Positions 24,664 through 35,105 of a stretch of 64,000 nucleotides of DNA are shown piece by piece. Positions within the stretch are counted from its first letter, which is position 1; every line of letters starts with the position of its first letter. The notes under the pieces are model-generated. The model worked only from the letters and a program-made list of their open reading frames with translations. It did no database searches and was not told where the DNA came from. Source of the stretch: an uncultured Clostridia bacterium (GTDB lineage: Bacteria; Bacillota; Clostridia; Christensenellales; UBA1242); the NCBI GenBank assembly GCA_934772045.1, contig CAKVMH010000002.1, forward strand, positions 186,001 through 250,000. The letters run 5' to 3'. The translations under genes and the position numbers were made by a program.

Positions 24664-26973
24664 TTACACAGACCAACGTGTTTTTCCGTTCAACATTTCA
24701 GTTTCAAGCAGTTTAAAAATGTATTCTTTGGGTCGAATTTTGGTTGAGCCAATTTCTTTGTCATTGCAAAACAGGGTATAATTTACTTCGTCGTATTTAA
24801 AAATGTCGTTGTCCTTTAATTCCATTTTGCCAAAATTATCTGTTGTTTCGTTTAAAATTGACGAAATATTTCCAACTGTTTTCATTAATTTGTAACTGTT
24901 TTGTTTTTTAGTATCAAAGTAAATGTAACTTCCTGTTTTACTCATGGTTACAGTTAAGTTGTTTTGCTCAGTTTCTTTTTTTAGTGGTGGGTTATCAATT
25001 TTAAAATAGTCGTACGCTATGTAACGCTCTAAATTTGTTGACGGCTCATAAATGGTGTGATTAAGTTCATATTCTGGCAAGTCATAAGGCAATCTCACAA
25101 CATTTTCAGGCAGAGCAAAACTTTTTGGTTTATTGTCAGCATAAATATGCGCTAAAATTTGTTTGTTAATTTCGGTTGCTTGCCCGGAACTATATAAGTT
25201 GTCATTTAAAACATTGTTTTTTATGTCTGCAATCCAACTTAGGGCAGTGTATTCAGTTGTGTATGCCACATTGTAAAGGTCGGTGTTTTTACTGCCATTA
25301 TAAGCAGTGCCAGTTTTACTTGCAACATCAATATCAAGTTCATTTAAGCGTCTTGCTGTACCAGTCTTTGCTGTTTCGCGAAGGCAATCTGTCAAAAGGT
25401 AGCAAGATGCACTGTCAATTATAGTTTCATTATAATCTTGTGTAGAGTACACAATCGTACCATTTTTATCTCTTATTGTATCAATAAACGAAATCGGTTT
25501 ATAAACACCCATATTGGCAATGGTGTTGTAGGCAGACAGCATTTGCATTAAACTTACACCATATTTTGTTGCGCCAAGCGCTAAACTTAAATTGAGGTCG
25601 TCTGCTGTCAAATTGAAGCCAAAATCTGCCAAAACTTCGTGTGCGTTATTAATGCCGACATATTCAAGAGCTTTGACTGCTGGAATATTTAACGAATTTG
25701 CAATGGCATCACGTGTTGAAACATAGCCCGAATAAGCCCCATTTGCATTGTGTGGTTCAAAGCCGTTGTAATTAATCGGTTCATCTAAAATTAAAGTTGC
25801 TGGTGACAATATGTTGTGTTTAAAACATGGAAGATACACTGCCAATGGTTTAAACATTGAGGCAGGTTGACGCTTAATATTGTGTAAATTGTAATCACTG
25901 TTGGCGTAATAAGCTACAATTTTACCTTCATTATTTACAATAACAGATAAGCTATCTAAACTTTCCTTGCAGTTTTCTTCAGCTGTTTTTATGATGTTTT
26001 TATTAATTTTTACCACCTGCTCTTGTAAATCATCATTTTTATTGGTTGTAATTTCATAATCACGGTTAATCAATTCACGCTCGGAAATATTTAATAAACT
26101 GCATGCTTCGTAAATTGCTTCGCGCTCGTAACTAAAATCTGTTCCTGGTGTTGAATTTAATACAATTTCATCATCAATGACAGTTTGATATTCTTCGTTT
26201 GTTATATGTTTTGCTTGAAGCATTTTTTTTGCAACCAAATTACGGCGCGAAATGGCATTTTCTAAATTTAATTTAGGTGAATATTTGGTTGGCGACTTTA
26301 TAATCCCAGCCAAACAACACGCTTCGCTTATTGTTAAATCTTTTGCCGATTTCCCAAAGTATACTTTGCTTGCATTTTCAATTCCGTAAGCGTTTTGTCC
26401 AAAATATATGGTGTTTAAATACATTTCCAAAATTTCATCTTTACTGAATTTTCTTTCCATTTTTATGGAAAGCATAATTTCCTTAATTTTGCGCTCATAC
26501 GTTTTTTCATTTGATAGTAGGGCATTTTTAATCAATTGTTGGCTAATTGTTGACGCACCTTGCGATTTTGATTTTGTTGTTAAATTAACGAACCCTGCTT
26601 TAACAATTCGCTTTAAATCGTAGCCGTGGTGGTCGTAAAAACGTTTGTCTTCAATGTCTACAAATGCTTGTGAAACATGTTTTGGCAAACTACTAAGTTC
26701 GATAATTGAACGGTTGGAGTTATACAAGGTGCTGTCCGTTCCTGACGCTGAATAAACCTTAATTCCGTTATTTAAACTGGTCAATTTTGTAACATCAAGG
26801 TCATATTTATTGTAAACACAAACAAACAATGTAAAGGCGGAACCAAAAAGAACCAAAAAACATATTGAAAAAATCAACAACACCTTTTTAAGTTTGATTT
26901 TCGATTTAGGATTTGTAAATTGACCTTTATTTTTTGATTTGTATGTGTTCATATTTGACCTTGAATTTGTCAT
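24664..26973 (-). CDS. Class A penicillin-binding protein (PBP1A family)
   Basis: Bifunctional cell-wall synthase, 769 aa. A basic cytoplasmic N-terminus is followed by one membrane helix (about 28-50). The glycosyltransferase-51 domain starts near residue 95, with EDKRFYDHHG and QGASTISQQL. The transpeptidase domain has the active serine in PASMFKP (about 370), SLN near 430 and the KTGTA box near 552. The C-terminal about 120 residues are a divergent extension. It is divergently transcribed from miaB. It may fill the role of ponA/PBP1a; no further specificity can be read. Confidence 0.94.
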   Translation of the reverse strand: MTNSRSNMNTYKSKNKGQFTNPKSKIKLKKVLLIFSICFLVLFGSAFTLFVCVYNKYDLDVTKLTSLNNGIKVYSASGTDSTLYNSNRSIIELSSLPKHVSQAFVDIEDKRFYDHHGYDLKRIVKAGFVNLTTKSKSQGASTISQQLIKNALLSNEKTYERKIKEIMLSIKMERKFSKDEILEMYLNTIYFGQNAYGIENASKVYFGKSAKDLTISEACCLAGIIKSPTKYSPKLNLENAISRRNLVAKKMLQAKHITNEEYQTVIDDEIVLNSTPGTDFSYEREAIYEACSLLNISERELINRDYEITTNKNDDLQEQVVKINKNIIKTAEENCKESLDSLSVIVNNEGKIVAYYANSDYNLHNIKRQPASMFKPLAVYLPCFKHNILSPATLILDEPINYNGFEPHNANGAYSGYVSTRDAIANSLNIPAVKALEYVGINNAHEVLADFGFNLTADDLNLSLALGATKYGVSLMQMLSAYNTIANMGVYKPISFIDTIRDKNGTIVYSTQDYNETIIDSASCYLLTDCLRETAKTGTARRLNELDIDVASKTGTAYNGSKNTDLYNVAYTTEYTALSWIADIKNNVLNDNLYSSGQATEINKQILAHIYADNKPKSFALPENVVRLPYDLPEYELNHTIYEPSTNLERYIAYDYFKIDNPPLKKETEQNNLTVTMSKTGSYIYFDTKKQNSYKLMKTVGNISSILNETTDNFGKMELKDNDIFKYDEVNYTLFCNDKEIGSTKIRPKEYIFKLLETEMLNGKTRWSV

Positions 26974-27024
26974 TATTTTATTATTCGCAAAGTTAAGAAA
27001 AATAATATATTTTGTAATATTTAG

Positions 27025-27053
27025 TTGAAAAATTTGTTAAGTTTAGGTATAAT
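27025..27053 (+). promoter_or_regulatory. Promoter of the miaB-mutS group
   Basis: TTGAAA (27025-27030), 17-bp spacer, TATAAT (27048-27053). The predicted start base is about 27060, one base before the miaB ATG. Confidence 0.8.
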
Positions 27054-27060
27054 TGTATTT

Positions 27061-28389
27061 ATGAAAGATTTAAATGGAAAGTTTTACCATATTGAAACAT
27101 ATGGTTGTCAAATGAATGTGCATGAAAGTGAAAAAATACGCGGTATTTTATCAACTTTTGGCATGGCAGACACAGACGATGTTGAACAAGCAAGCCTTGT
27201 TGTTTTTAACACTTGTTGCATTCGCGAAGGGGCGGAAGATAAGGCGTACAGCAACATATCAGCATTAAAAAAATGGAAACAATCAAACCCAGACAATATC
27301 ATTATTTTGTGCGGTTGCATGCCACAGCAAAAGAATGGTAAATACGATTTTAAAAAGCGTTTACCATTTGTTGATATTGTTATAGGCACGCATAACATAA
27401 ATATGCTTGGTGAATATCTCAAACGTTTTTTAACTGACCACAAGCGTATTTTGGAAATTGTCGATAAGCCTATAAACGGCATGGAAACTGAAAAATGTAT
27501 CCGCGACGACAAAATTAATGCCTATGTAAACATCATTTATGGGTGTGACAAATTCTGCACCTATTGCATTGTGCCACATGTGCGAGGGCGCGAAACAAGC
27601 CGTCCTATGAAAGAAATTTATGCCGAAGTTAAAGATTTGGTTCAAAACCAAAATTATAAATACATCACATTGTTGGGGCAGAATGTAAATTCATATGGTA
27701 AAGATTTAAAACCAAAAACCAGTTTTGCAAGCTTGCTTGAAAAATTGTGCCAAATTGAAGGTGACTTTAAAATTAAATTTATGACATCACACCCAATGGA
27801 TTTTGATTTAGATTTAATCAAGGTTATGAAAGAGCAGGACAAGGTTGCCAAGGCCTTACATCTTCCGGTGCAGTCTGGTAGCACAAAAGTGCTTAAACGC
27901 ATGAATAGGCATTACGACATCAAGCACTATTACAAAATCATTCGCAAAGTTAAACGCGCTATTCCAAACATTTCACTTTCAACTGACATTATTGTTGGTT
28001 TCCCAGGCGAAACGGAAAAGGACTACAACCAAACATTAAAACTTATAAAACGCGTTAAATACGACCAAGTTTTTGCATTCATGTATTCACCAAGGTCAGG
28101 CACTCCTGCAGCGACATTTGTTGACCAAATTGACGAAAAGGTTAAAAATAAACGTGTTAATAAATTGCTTAATATACAAAAAATCATTTCAAAAGATTTG
28201 ATGACACGCACATTTAAAAAGACTTATAATTGCCTTATCCGTCAAGTTAATGGGGTTGCAGTTGGTTTTACTGACGGTGGTAGGGAAATTTACATTCCAA
28301 ACTATAAGTATAATAACCAAAATTATTTTGCAAATGTGAAAGTTGAAGGTATTAGGAACCATAAACTTTCAGGGGTGATTGATGATTGA
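27061..28389 (+). CDS. miaB: tRNA-2-methylthio-N6-isopentenyladenosine37 methylthiotransferase MiaB
   Basis: Radical-SAM enzyme with two [4Fe-4S] clusters that adds the methylthio group to i6A37 made by MiaA (also in this operon). N-terminal cluster cysteines are in YGCQMN (C16), NTCCIRE and CGCMPQ. The radical-SAM motif is CDKFCTYC. A TRAM domain ends the protein. The ATG at 27061 is used because the TTG at 27025 lies inside the promoter. With that promoter the mRNA would be nearly leaderless, and no ribosome-binding site is visible. It overlaps mutS. Confidence 0.94.
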   Translation: MKDLNGKFYHIETYGCQMNVHESEKIRGILSTFGMADTDDVEQASLVVFNTCCIREGAEDKAYSNISALKKWKQSNPDNIIILCGCMPQQKNGKYDFKKRLPFVDIVIGTHNINMLGEYLKRFLTDHKRILEIVDKPINGMETEKCIRDDKINAYVNIIYGCDKFCTYCIVPHVRGRETSRPMKEIYAEVKDLVQNQNYKYITLLGQNVNSYGKDLKPKTSFASLLEKLCQIEGDFKIKFMTSHPMDFDLDLIKVMKEQDKVAKALHLPVQSGSTKVLKRMNRHYDIKHYYKIIRKVKRAIPNISLSTDIIVGFPGETEKDYNQTLKLIKRVKYDQVFAFMYSPRSGTPAATFVDQIDEKVKNKRVNKLLNIQKIISKDLMTRTFKKTYNCLIRQVNGVAVGFTDGGREIYIPNYKYNNQNYFANVKVEGIRNHKLSGVIDD

Positions 28390-30991
28390 GTCATACGTTA
28401 ATAAAGAAATTTTTAATTCAAGCAACAAAAAACTTTCACCAGTAATAAAACAATATTTATCAATTAAAGAGCAAAATGAAGATTGTATCATTTTTTACCG
28501 TTTAGGTGACTTTTACGAATTATTTTTGGATGACGCAGTTATCGGTAGCCGTATTTTAGATTTAACCTTAACGGGTAAAGATTGCGGTGTAGGTGAGCGT
28601 GCACCAATGTGCGGTATTCCTTTTCATGCTTATGAATCATACGCGCAAAGGTTAATTGAACGCGGTTACAAAGTGGCAATATGCGAACAGACTGACCAAA
28701 TTGTGAACGGTCTTGTTCAACGCGAAATCGTACGCATTATTACGCCCGGCACAGTTGTTGAAAGTTCAATGTTAAATGAGCGTAAAAATTCATACATAAT
28801 GTGTATATATTGCAATAAAAACACAATATCTTACGCTTATAGTGATATTTCAACAGGTGAAATTAAAGTTGCTGAATATTCAGGCGAAAACATTGATGAA
28901 TACATAAACGACCAAATTGTACGCATAATGCCAAGTGAAATTATTTGCAACAAACAGATGTTTGAACTGAGCAAGGATTTGGTATGTTTTTTGCGTGATG
29001 GATATAGATTCACTGAATATTTTGACTGGGCATTCAACCCAAAAGAAGCAGAAAATAAAATTTTAGAACAATATAAAATTAAATCATTACAAGGTTTTGA
29101 TATTGCTGATAAAGAATGTGTTATTCCTGTCGGCGCATTGCTTGCCTATTTCCAAGAAACACAAAAACGCGATTTAAAGCATTTAAATTTCCCTAAAAAG
29201 ATTTTCGACCAAGAGTACATGTATTTGGACACTAACACACGCAGGAATTTGGAAATCGAACAAAGCATGCACAATGGCGAAAGAAAGGGCAGTTTGTTAT
29301 GGGTGTTGGACAACACTTGCACCAACATCGGTTCACGTTTGTTGCGTAACTGGGTAAGACAACCTTTGCAGAACAAAGCTGAAATAGACAAACGCTTAGA
29401 TATGGTGCAAACTATGGTGGACGACACAATTTTGCGCTCAAATTTAAAACTGGCATTATTAAAAGTGCAAGATATTGAGCGTATAATAGGTAAAGTTGGT
29501 TATGGCAGTTTTTCACCAAAAGATTGCGTGGCATTGAAAACATCATTATATCAAGTGCCAATGATAAGGCAAATTTTAGCAGTGAACAATAATGATAATT
29601 TACGCGCTTTGGCTGAACAATTAACAGATGTGCATGAAATTGCTGACATGATTAATGCAACAATTGTTGATGAACCACCATTGCTTTTTAAAAATGGCAA
29701 CTATATTAAAACTGGCTTTAACGCAAATTTGGACCATATAAAATCAATACGCGACCAAGCCCAAACATACATCAACCAAATGGAGGCACAAGAACGCGAA
29801 ATTACAGGCATAAAAACCCTTAAGATAGGGCATAATCGAGTGTTTGGTTATTATATCGAAGTCGGCAAACAATATGCAGAACAAGTGCCTTTTAGGTATG
29901 TCCGCAAGCAAACCACAGCGAATGGCGAAAGATATATAACGGAAGAATTAAAGCAGTTTGAAACCGAAGTTTTCAGTTCGCAAGAAAATGCTTTGCAATT
30001 AGAACAAGAAATATTCGAGCATGTGAAAAATCAAATTTTGGACAATGCGCCAGTTTTGCAACAAATTGCCCGTGTTATCGCGCAAGTTGACTGCATTTAT
30101 TCGCTTGCAACAGTGGCAATTACAAACGATTATCATCGTCCAAACATCACCACAGGGAAAGAAATTAACATTGTGGCAGGGCGTCACCCAGTTGTTGAAA
30201 AAATGCAACGCGAATGCGACTTCATTCCTAACGACTGCAAATTGAATGAAAGTGACCAACGCACAATGATTTTAACTGGCCCTAACATGGCAGGTAAATC
30301 AACTTTTATGCGTCAAGTGGCTTTAATTACCTACATGTCACATATTGGCAGTTTTGTTCCTGCAAGGTCGGCTGATGTATGCATTGTAGACCGTATTTTC
30401 ACACGTATCGGTGCCAGTGATGACTTATCTGTGGGGCAATCTACCTTCATGGTTGAAATGATTGAAGTGGCGAATATTCTTCATTATGCAACGAACAACA
30501 GTTTGATTATTTTAGACGAAGTTGGCCGTGGCACGTCAACCTTCGACGGCCTATCAATTGCTTGGGCAGTCGTAGAGTATTTGTCTAAACACTTAAATGC
30601 AAAAACTCTTTTTGCAACTCATTACCACGAGTTAATGCAACTTGAAGGCTTGTATGAAGGTGTTAAAAACTTTTGCATATCCATTAAAGAAATTGGTGGG
30701 CAACTTGTGTTTATGCGTAAAATTATGCGTGGCAGTGCAACTAAGAGTTACGGCATTGAAGTTGCAAGTTTAGCGGGCTTGCCAAAGGAAATAATTAATC
30801 GAGCAAAGGAACTGATAAAGGAATTGGAGAGTAACCAAGTAAACACTGAATTTACACCTAACAAGGCTAACAATATTACACCTAAGGCTAGTGAAATAAT
30901 TGACAATTTGAAATCTATCGACACAAACAATTTAACGCCATTAGTTGCGTTTGACACTTTAATTAGGCTTATTGAACTATCTAAAAGTTAA
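28382..30991 (+). CDS. mutS: DNA mismatch repair protein MutS
   Basis: Recognises mismatches and recruits MutL. The about 869-aa protein has the mismatch-binding N-terminus with the phenylalanine-containing FYRLGDFYELF, then connector, core, clamp and ATPase domains. Walker A TGPNMAGKSTFMRQ lies near residue 630, Walker B VILDE-type (LIILDEVGRGTSTFDG) follows. The ATG at 28382 has AGGGGTG upstream and overlaps the miaB stop by 8 bp. A TTG one codon earlier is possible. It is a MutS1, not MutS2: there is no Smr domain. Confidence 0.96.
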   Translation: MIESYVNKEIFNSSNKKLSPVIKQYLSIKEQNEDCIIFYRLGDFYELFLDDAVIGSRILDLTLTGKDCGVGERAPMCGIPFHAYESYAQRLIERGYKVAICEQTDQIVNGLVQREIVRIITPGTVVESSMLNERKNSYIMCIYCNKNTISYAYSDISTGEIKVAEYSGENIDEYINDQIVRIMPSEIICNKQMFELSKDLVCFLRDGYRFTEYFDWAFNPKEAENKILEQYKIKSLQGFDIADKECVIPVGALLAYFQETQKRDLKHLNFPKKIFDQEYMYLDTNTRRNLEIEQSMHNGERKGSLLWVLDNTCTNIGSRLLRNWVRQPLQNKAEIDKRLDMVQTMVDDTILRSNLKLALLKVQDIERIIGKVGYGSFSPKDCVALKTSLYQVPMIRQILAVNNNDNLRALAEQLTDVHEIADMINATIVDEPPLLFKNGNYIKTGFNANLDHIKSIRDQAQTYINQMEAQEREITGIKTLKIGHNRVFGYYIEVGKQYAEQVPFRYVRKQTTANGERYITEELKQFETEVFSSQENALQLEQEIFEHVKNQILDNAPVLQQIARVIAQVDCIYSLATVAITNDYHRPNITTGKEINIVAGRHPVVEKMQRECDFIPNDCKLNESDQRTMILTGPNMAGKSTFMRQVALITYMSHIGSFVPARSADVCIVDRIFTRIGASDDLSVGQSTFMVEMIEVANILHYATNNSLIILDEVGRGTSTFDGLSIAWAVVEYLSKHLNAKTLFATHYHELMQLEGLYEGVKNFCISIKEIGGQLVFMRKIMRGSATKSYGIEVASLAGLPKEIINRAKELIKELESNQVNTEFTPNKANNITPKASEIIDNLKSIDTNNLTPLVAFDTLIRLIELSKS

Positions 30992-31044
30992 AAAACGTAC
31001 AAAAACAAATATGTTTTAAAATTGTTTTACATTAAGGAGAGAAA

Positions 31045-32967
31045 ATGGCAATTAACATTTTAGACAGCATGATAATTAACCGTATTTCAGCAGGTGAAGT
31101 TGTTGAAAGCCCTTTTTCAATCGTTAAGGAATTGATAGATAACTCCCTAGACGCTGGGGCAGATAAGATAACAGTCGAAATTGCAAATGGTGGTATTGAT
31201 TCAATAACCATTAAAGATAACGGCAAAGGTATTGAGCATGATGACATTGTGAAAGCATTTTTACCACATGCAACCAGCAAAATTTCATCGTTAGACGATT
31301 TAAACGCAATTTCAACGCTGGGGTTTAGGGGTGAAGCATTGGCAAGCATTTCCAACGTGACACAAACCAAAATTGTAACAAAGGCAAAAGAAAGCGAATT
31401 AGGCTACACCATGGAAGTAAATGGTGGCGATTTTAGTGAAATTTTGCCAACAGAAAGCAGTTTCGGCACAAAAATTCAAGTTAACAATTTGTTTTTCAAC
31501 ACACCAGCAAGGCGTAAGTTTTTGCGTAAACCAAAGCAGGAAGAAAGCCAAATTACAAACATAATTTCGCGTTATATTTTGGCACATCCTACCATTGATT
31601 TTACTTACATTGTAGATGGCAAAACAGTGTATAAAACAACAGGCAAAACCTTGTTGGACGCAATTTATTGTGTATATGGCGATGATGTTACGCAAAATAT
31701 TATGCCAGTTGAAAAACAAATTGGCAATTTAAAACTTGTGGGTTATGTTTCAAAAGTCGGTTACAGCAAGCCAAACACAACATATCAAACTTTGATTGTT
31801 AACAACCGTTATGTCGTTGACGAAATCGTTTCAAAAGCATGTTTCATGGCTTTTGAAGAGTATTTAATGACACGCCAATTCCCATTCTATGCTTTAAATT
31901 TACAAATGCCAGCAATTGATGTTGATGTTAATGTTCACCCAAGCAAAATTAAAATTAAATTCGCAAATCCAAGTGCGATTTATGACCTTGTGTACACAGC
32001 AATTCGTTCATCAATTTACGAAGCACAAAATAAATCAACAATTAATTATGCTGAAACAAAATCTATTGATAATGAACCGTTAATTAAGGTTGACTTAGAC
32101 AGCATGAAAGAAATTGAAATAGAGCCAACCTACAAACCAACTAACGTAGGGGGAACAACATTAAGGCAAACATCTTTTACGCCTTTTAGTTTCTTTGATA
32201 TGGCAAATGAGCCTAAAACAGCACAAGATAGCGTCACACCTTCAAATAATCCTATAATAGACAAATTGTCAAATTTAAGTTTAAATACTATCAGTGAAAC
32301 CCACGAAACCAATGCAAACAAGGAAACAATTTCAACACTGCCAAAACAACCAAACGATTTTAATGAAACAGGGCTAAAAGATGTTGATAAATTTGTTGAT
32401 TTTAAAATAATCGGTTTGTTGTTTAACGAGTTTATTGTGCTTGAACGCCAGGATAAAATGATATTGCTTGACTTCCATGCAGGGCACGAAAGGCTCAATT
32501 ACGACAAGTTTGTGCAACTCGTAAACAACCGACAAATTGTCATTCAAAACTTGCTTATACCGTACACAGTTAAATTGACTGCGCAAGAAGTGGAATATTT
32601 ATTGACACTTAAATCAGAGTTGAATGAACTTGGTTTTTCAATGGAAAAGATTGATGAAAATCAAGTTGAGATAACAGCAATTCCTATGCAATTAAAGGAC
32701 ATCAATTTAAAAGATTTTGTCGACGACCTTTTGCATGACATGAATAACCCACATCCTAAAATGAATAATGAAATTATGCATTATTTAATGCAAAAAGCAT
32801 GCAAGAGCAGTGTAAAGTCAGGCATGGTTCTTAACGAAATGGAAATTAAAGCCCTTTTAAAAGATTTAGACGATAAAAACCCAGTTTTGCTTTGTCCTCA
32901 CGGCAGACCAGTGCTTACAGTTATCAATCGAAGTGAAATTGAAAGGTGGTTTAAACGCATAGTATGA
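31045..32967 (+). CDS. mutL: DNA mismatch repair protein MutL
   Basis: GHKL ATPase that links MutS to strand removal. N-terminal motifs RISAGEVVESP, ELIDNSLDAGA, DNGKGI and GFRGEALASI are intact. A variable linker (about 335-450) precedes the C-terminal domain. This carries an endonuclease-type metal motif DFHAGHERLNYD; the usual final glutamate is aspartate, a mild change. The CPHGRP motif near the end is kept, so nicking activity is likely. AAGGAGAG precedes the ATG. It overlaps miaA by 4 bp. Confidence 0.95.
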   Translation: MAINILDSMIINRISAGEVVESPFSIVKELIDNSLDAGADKITVEIANGGIDSITIKDNGKGIEHDDIVKAFLPHATSKISSLDDLNAISTLGFRGEALASISNVTQTKIVTKAKESELGYTMEVNGGDFSEILPTESSFGTKIQVNNLFFNTPARRKFLRKPKQEESQITNIISRYILAHPTIDFTYIVDGKTVYKTTGKTLLDAIYCVYGDDVTQNIMPVEKQIGNLKLVGYVSKVGYSKPNTTYQTLIVNNRYVVDEIVSKACFMAFEEYLMTRQFPFYALNLQMPAIDVDVNVHPSKIKIKFANPSAIYDLVYTAIRSSIYEAQNKSTINYAETKSIDNEPLIKVDLDSMKEIEIEPTYKPTNVGGTTLRQTSFTPFSFFDMANEPKTAQDSVTPSNNPIIDKLSNLSLNTISETHETNANKETISTLPKQPNDFNETGLKDVDKFVDFKIIGLLFNEFIVLERQDKMILLDFHAGHERLNYDKFVQLVNNRQIVIQNLLIPYTVKLTAQEVEYLLTLKSELNELGFSMEKIDENQVEITAIPMQLKDINLKDFVDDLLHDMNNPHPKMNNEIMHYLMQKACKSSVKSGMVLNEMEIKALLKDLDDKNPVLLCPHGRPVLTVINRSEIERWFKRIV

Positions 32968-33863
32968 AAAAGTTGATTATTATAACAGGGCTTACAGGCA
33001 CTGGCAAAACGGATTTGGCAGTTAAAATTGCAAAAGATTATAATGGTGAAATTGTTTCAGCGGATAGCGTGCAAATTTACCGCCATTTAAACATAGGCAG
33101 TGCAAAAGTGACCGCTGATGAAGCGCAAGGTATTAAACATCACCTTATTGACATTAAGGAATTTAATGAAAATTACAATGTTGGTGAATTTGTGCGTGAC
33201 TGTACACATGCCATTGGCGAAATTACAAACAAAGGCAAGTTACCAGTCATTTGTGGTGGAACAGGGCTTTATGTTAAGGCTCTAATGGATGGTTACACGC
33301 TTGGCGACAGCGCAGATTTAGAATTCAGGCATAAATACGAGCAACTTGCAAAAGAAAAGGGCAATGAGTATGTTTGGGGCATTTTAAATGATGTGTCGAA
33401 AGAATATGCAAGTAAAGTTCACCCAAACAACTTAAAACGCGTTATAAGGTATTTAGAACTTGCTACACATGGTAAGCAAGCAGAGAAAAAGGAAAGCCCA
33501 TTAAAAGATTTTGATGTGTTATGCGTTGGCATAATTGCAGATAGAGATTACATCTACGAAAAACTTAATAAACGCGTTGATGTAATGTTGAACGCTGGGC
33601 TTGAAAACGAAATAAAAGGCTTAATTTCAATGGGGGCAAAGCGTGACATGCAAGCCTTCAATTCAATATGTTATAGAGAGTGGTTTGACTATTTTGAAGG
33701 TAAACAAACCATGCAACAAACAATTGATTTAATGAAACAGCACAACAGAAATTACGCAAAACGCCAATTGACATTTTTAAAGACAATTAAAAATGCAAAA
33801 TTAATGGATATTAATGAAGCAGAAGTTGAAATAAGGAGATTTTTAGATGATACAACTAAATAA
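32964..33863 (+). CDS. miaA: tRNA dimethylallyltransferase MiaA
   Basis: Transfers an isopentenyl group to A37 of UNN-reading tRNAs, the substrate for MiaB. P-loop GLTGTGKTDLAV, SADSVQIYRHLNIG and the CGGTGLYVKALMDGY region are diagnostic. The 299-aa length is normal. It overlaps mutL at its start (ATGA) and ynbB at its end by 17 bp. The enzyme needs dimethylallyl diphosphate, so the cell must obtain isoprenoid precursors even though the usual operon-linked MEP-pathway genes are absent here. Confidence 0.95.
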   Translation: MKKLIIITGLTGTGKTDLAVKIAKDYNGEIVSADSVQIYRHLNIGSAKVTADEAQGIKHHLIDIKEFNENYNVGEFVRDCTHAIGEITNKGKLPVICGGTGLYVKALMDGYTLGDSADLEFRHKYEQLAKEKGNEYVWGILNDVSKEYASKVHPNNLKRVIRYLELATHGKQAEKKESPLKDFDVLCVGIIADRDYIYEKLNKRVDVMLNAGLENEIKGLISMGAKRDMQAFNSICYREWFDYFEGKQTMQQTIDLMKQHNRNYAKRQLTFLKTIKNAKLMDINEAEVEIRRFLDDTTK

Positions 33864-35085
33864 AAATGCGGTTGAAATCGTTAATAGGGCAGAGGAGAAC
33901 TGCCTTAAATTTTTTAAGAGCATTGAGCAAACCGAATTTGAAAATCAATTAAAAGTTTTAAACGCTTTCAATTCTTGCAATGTGCAAGCGTATCATTTTG
34001 CGGGAAGTAATGGTTACGGTCATAACGATTTGGGCAAGGAAAAACTTTGCCAGGTTTTTGCTTCAATTTTCCATACTGAAGACGCATTAGTAAGCCCACT
34101 TATTAGTTGTGGCACAGAAGCGATAACAAAATGCCTTTTAGGTTTATTACGTCCACATGATAACATGCTTTGTATCACTGGCACACCATACGACACATTG
34201 CACGACGTTATTTGGGGTGTAAAAGGGAAAAATGTTGGTTCATTAAAAGATTACAGCATTGAATATAATCAAGTGGAACTTGTAAATAATGATTTTGATT
34301 TATCTGCCATTAAAACAGCCATTGAAAAGTATAATCCTACATTGATTTATATCCAACGTTCGCGCGGTTATTCATTGCGTAATGCATTGACAATTGAACA
34401 GATTGAACGTGCAATCAAATGCGTAAGGGCAGAAACAAAGGCAACAATTTTAGTTGACAATTGCTATGGTGAGTTTACTGAAACAAAAGAACCTACCGAT
34501 GTTGGGGCAGATGTGGTTGTTGGTTCACTCATAAAGAATTTAGGCGGAGGCATTGCTCCATGTGGCGGATATGTGGCAGGGAAAAAAGATTTATTGGAAC
34601 TTATTTCATATCAAATAACAAGCCCTGCTGTAGGGTTTGATGCAGGCGGTTATGAACTTGGTTACAAAGCATTTTTCCAGGGCATATTTAACGCACCACA
34701 TGTCGTTGCACAAAGCATTAAGTTGGTAAGGTTAGCAAGCGTTGCTATTGCAAATTTGGGCTATGAAACAATTCCAAGTTTAAATGAACCTACAAGCGAC
34801 ATTGTTTGTTGCATTAAATTTAATGATCCTAACAAATTAATAAATTTTGTTAAGGCAATTCAACAGGGTAGCGCAATCGATAGCAACTCTTCGCCAGTTC
34901 CAAGCGACATGGAAGGTTATGCCGACCAAATCATAATGGCAAGCGGAAGTTTCAATCAAGGTAGCACAATTGAACTTAGTTGTGATGGTCCAATCCGTCC
35001 GCCATATGCAGGTTATTTGCAAGGTTGCGTAAATTATGCTCACGGCAAAATTGGGCTTATAAACGCAATTCAGACATTACTTTAA
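33847..35085 (+). CDS. ynbB: Methionine gamma-lyase family PLP enzyme (YnbB, 'aluminium resistance' family)
   Basis: Fold-type I PLP-dependent enzyme of the YnbB family (412 aa), common next to miaA/hfq/lexA in Firmicutes. The cofactor lysine is probably in GSLIKNLGGG (about residue 223). Aspartate binding the pyridine nitrogen is in LVDNCYGEF. The SPxSCGTEA-like segment (SPLISCGTEAI) near 90 contacts the phosphate. AAGGAG lies within miaA. hfq, often between miaA and this gene, is missing. The true substrate is not known for the family. Confidence 0.88.
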   Translation: MIQLNKNAVEIVNRAEENCLKFFKSIEQTEFENQLKVLNAFNSCNVQAYHFAGSNGYGHNDLGKEKLCQVFASIFHTEDALVSPLISCGTEAITKCLLGLLRPHDNMLCITGTPYDTLHDVIWGVKGKNVGSLKDYSIEYNQVELVNNDFDLSAIKTAIEKYNPTLIYIQRSRGYSLRNALTIEQIERAIKCVRAETKATILVDNCYGEFTETKEPTDVGADVVVGSLIKNLGGGIAPCGGYVAGKKDLLELISYQITSPAVGFDAGGYELGYKAFFQGIFNAPHVVAQSIKLVRLASVAIANLGYETIPSLNEPTSDIVCCIKFNDPNKLINFVKAIQQGSAIDSNSSPVPSDMEGYADQIIMASGSFNQGSTIELSCDGPIRPPYAGYLQGCVNYAHGKIGLINAIQTLL

Positions 35086-35105
35086 TAATCAATATTAGGC
35101 TAGGG

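Noticed and set aside
27025..27060. Earlier TTG start for miaB
   Set aside because: This TTG lies within the -35 element of the miaB promoter, and the extra residues have no match to the conserved MiaB start.
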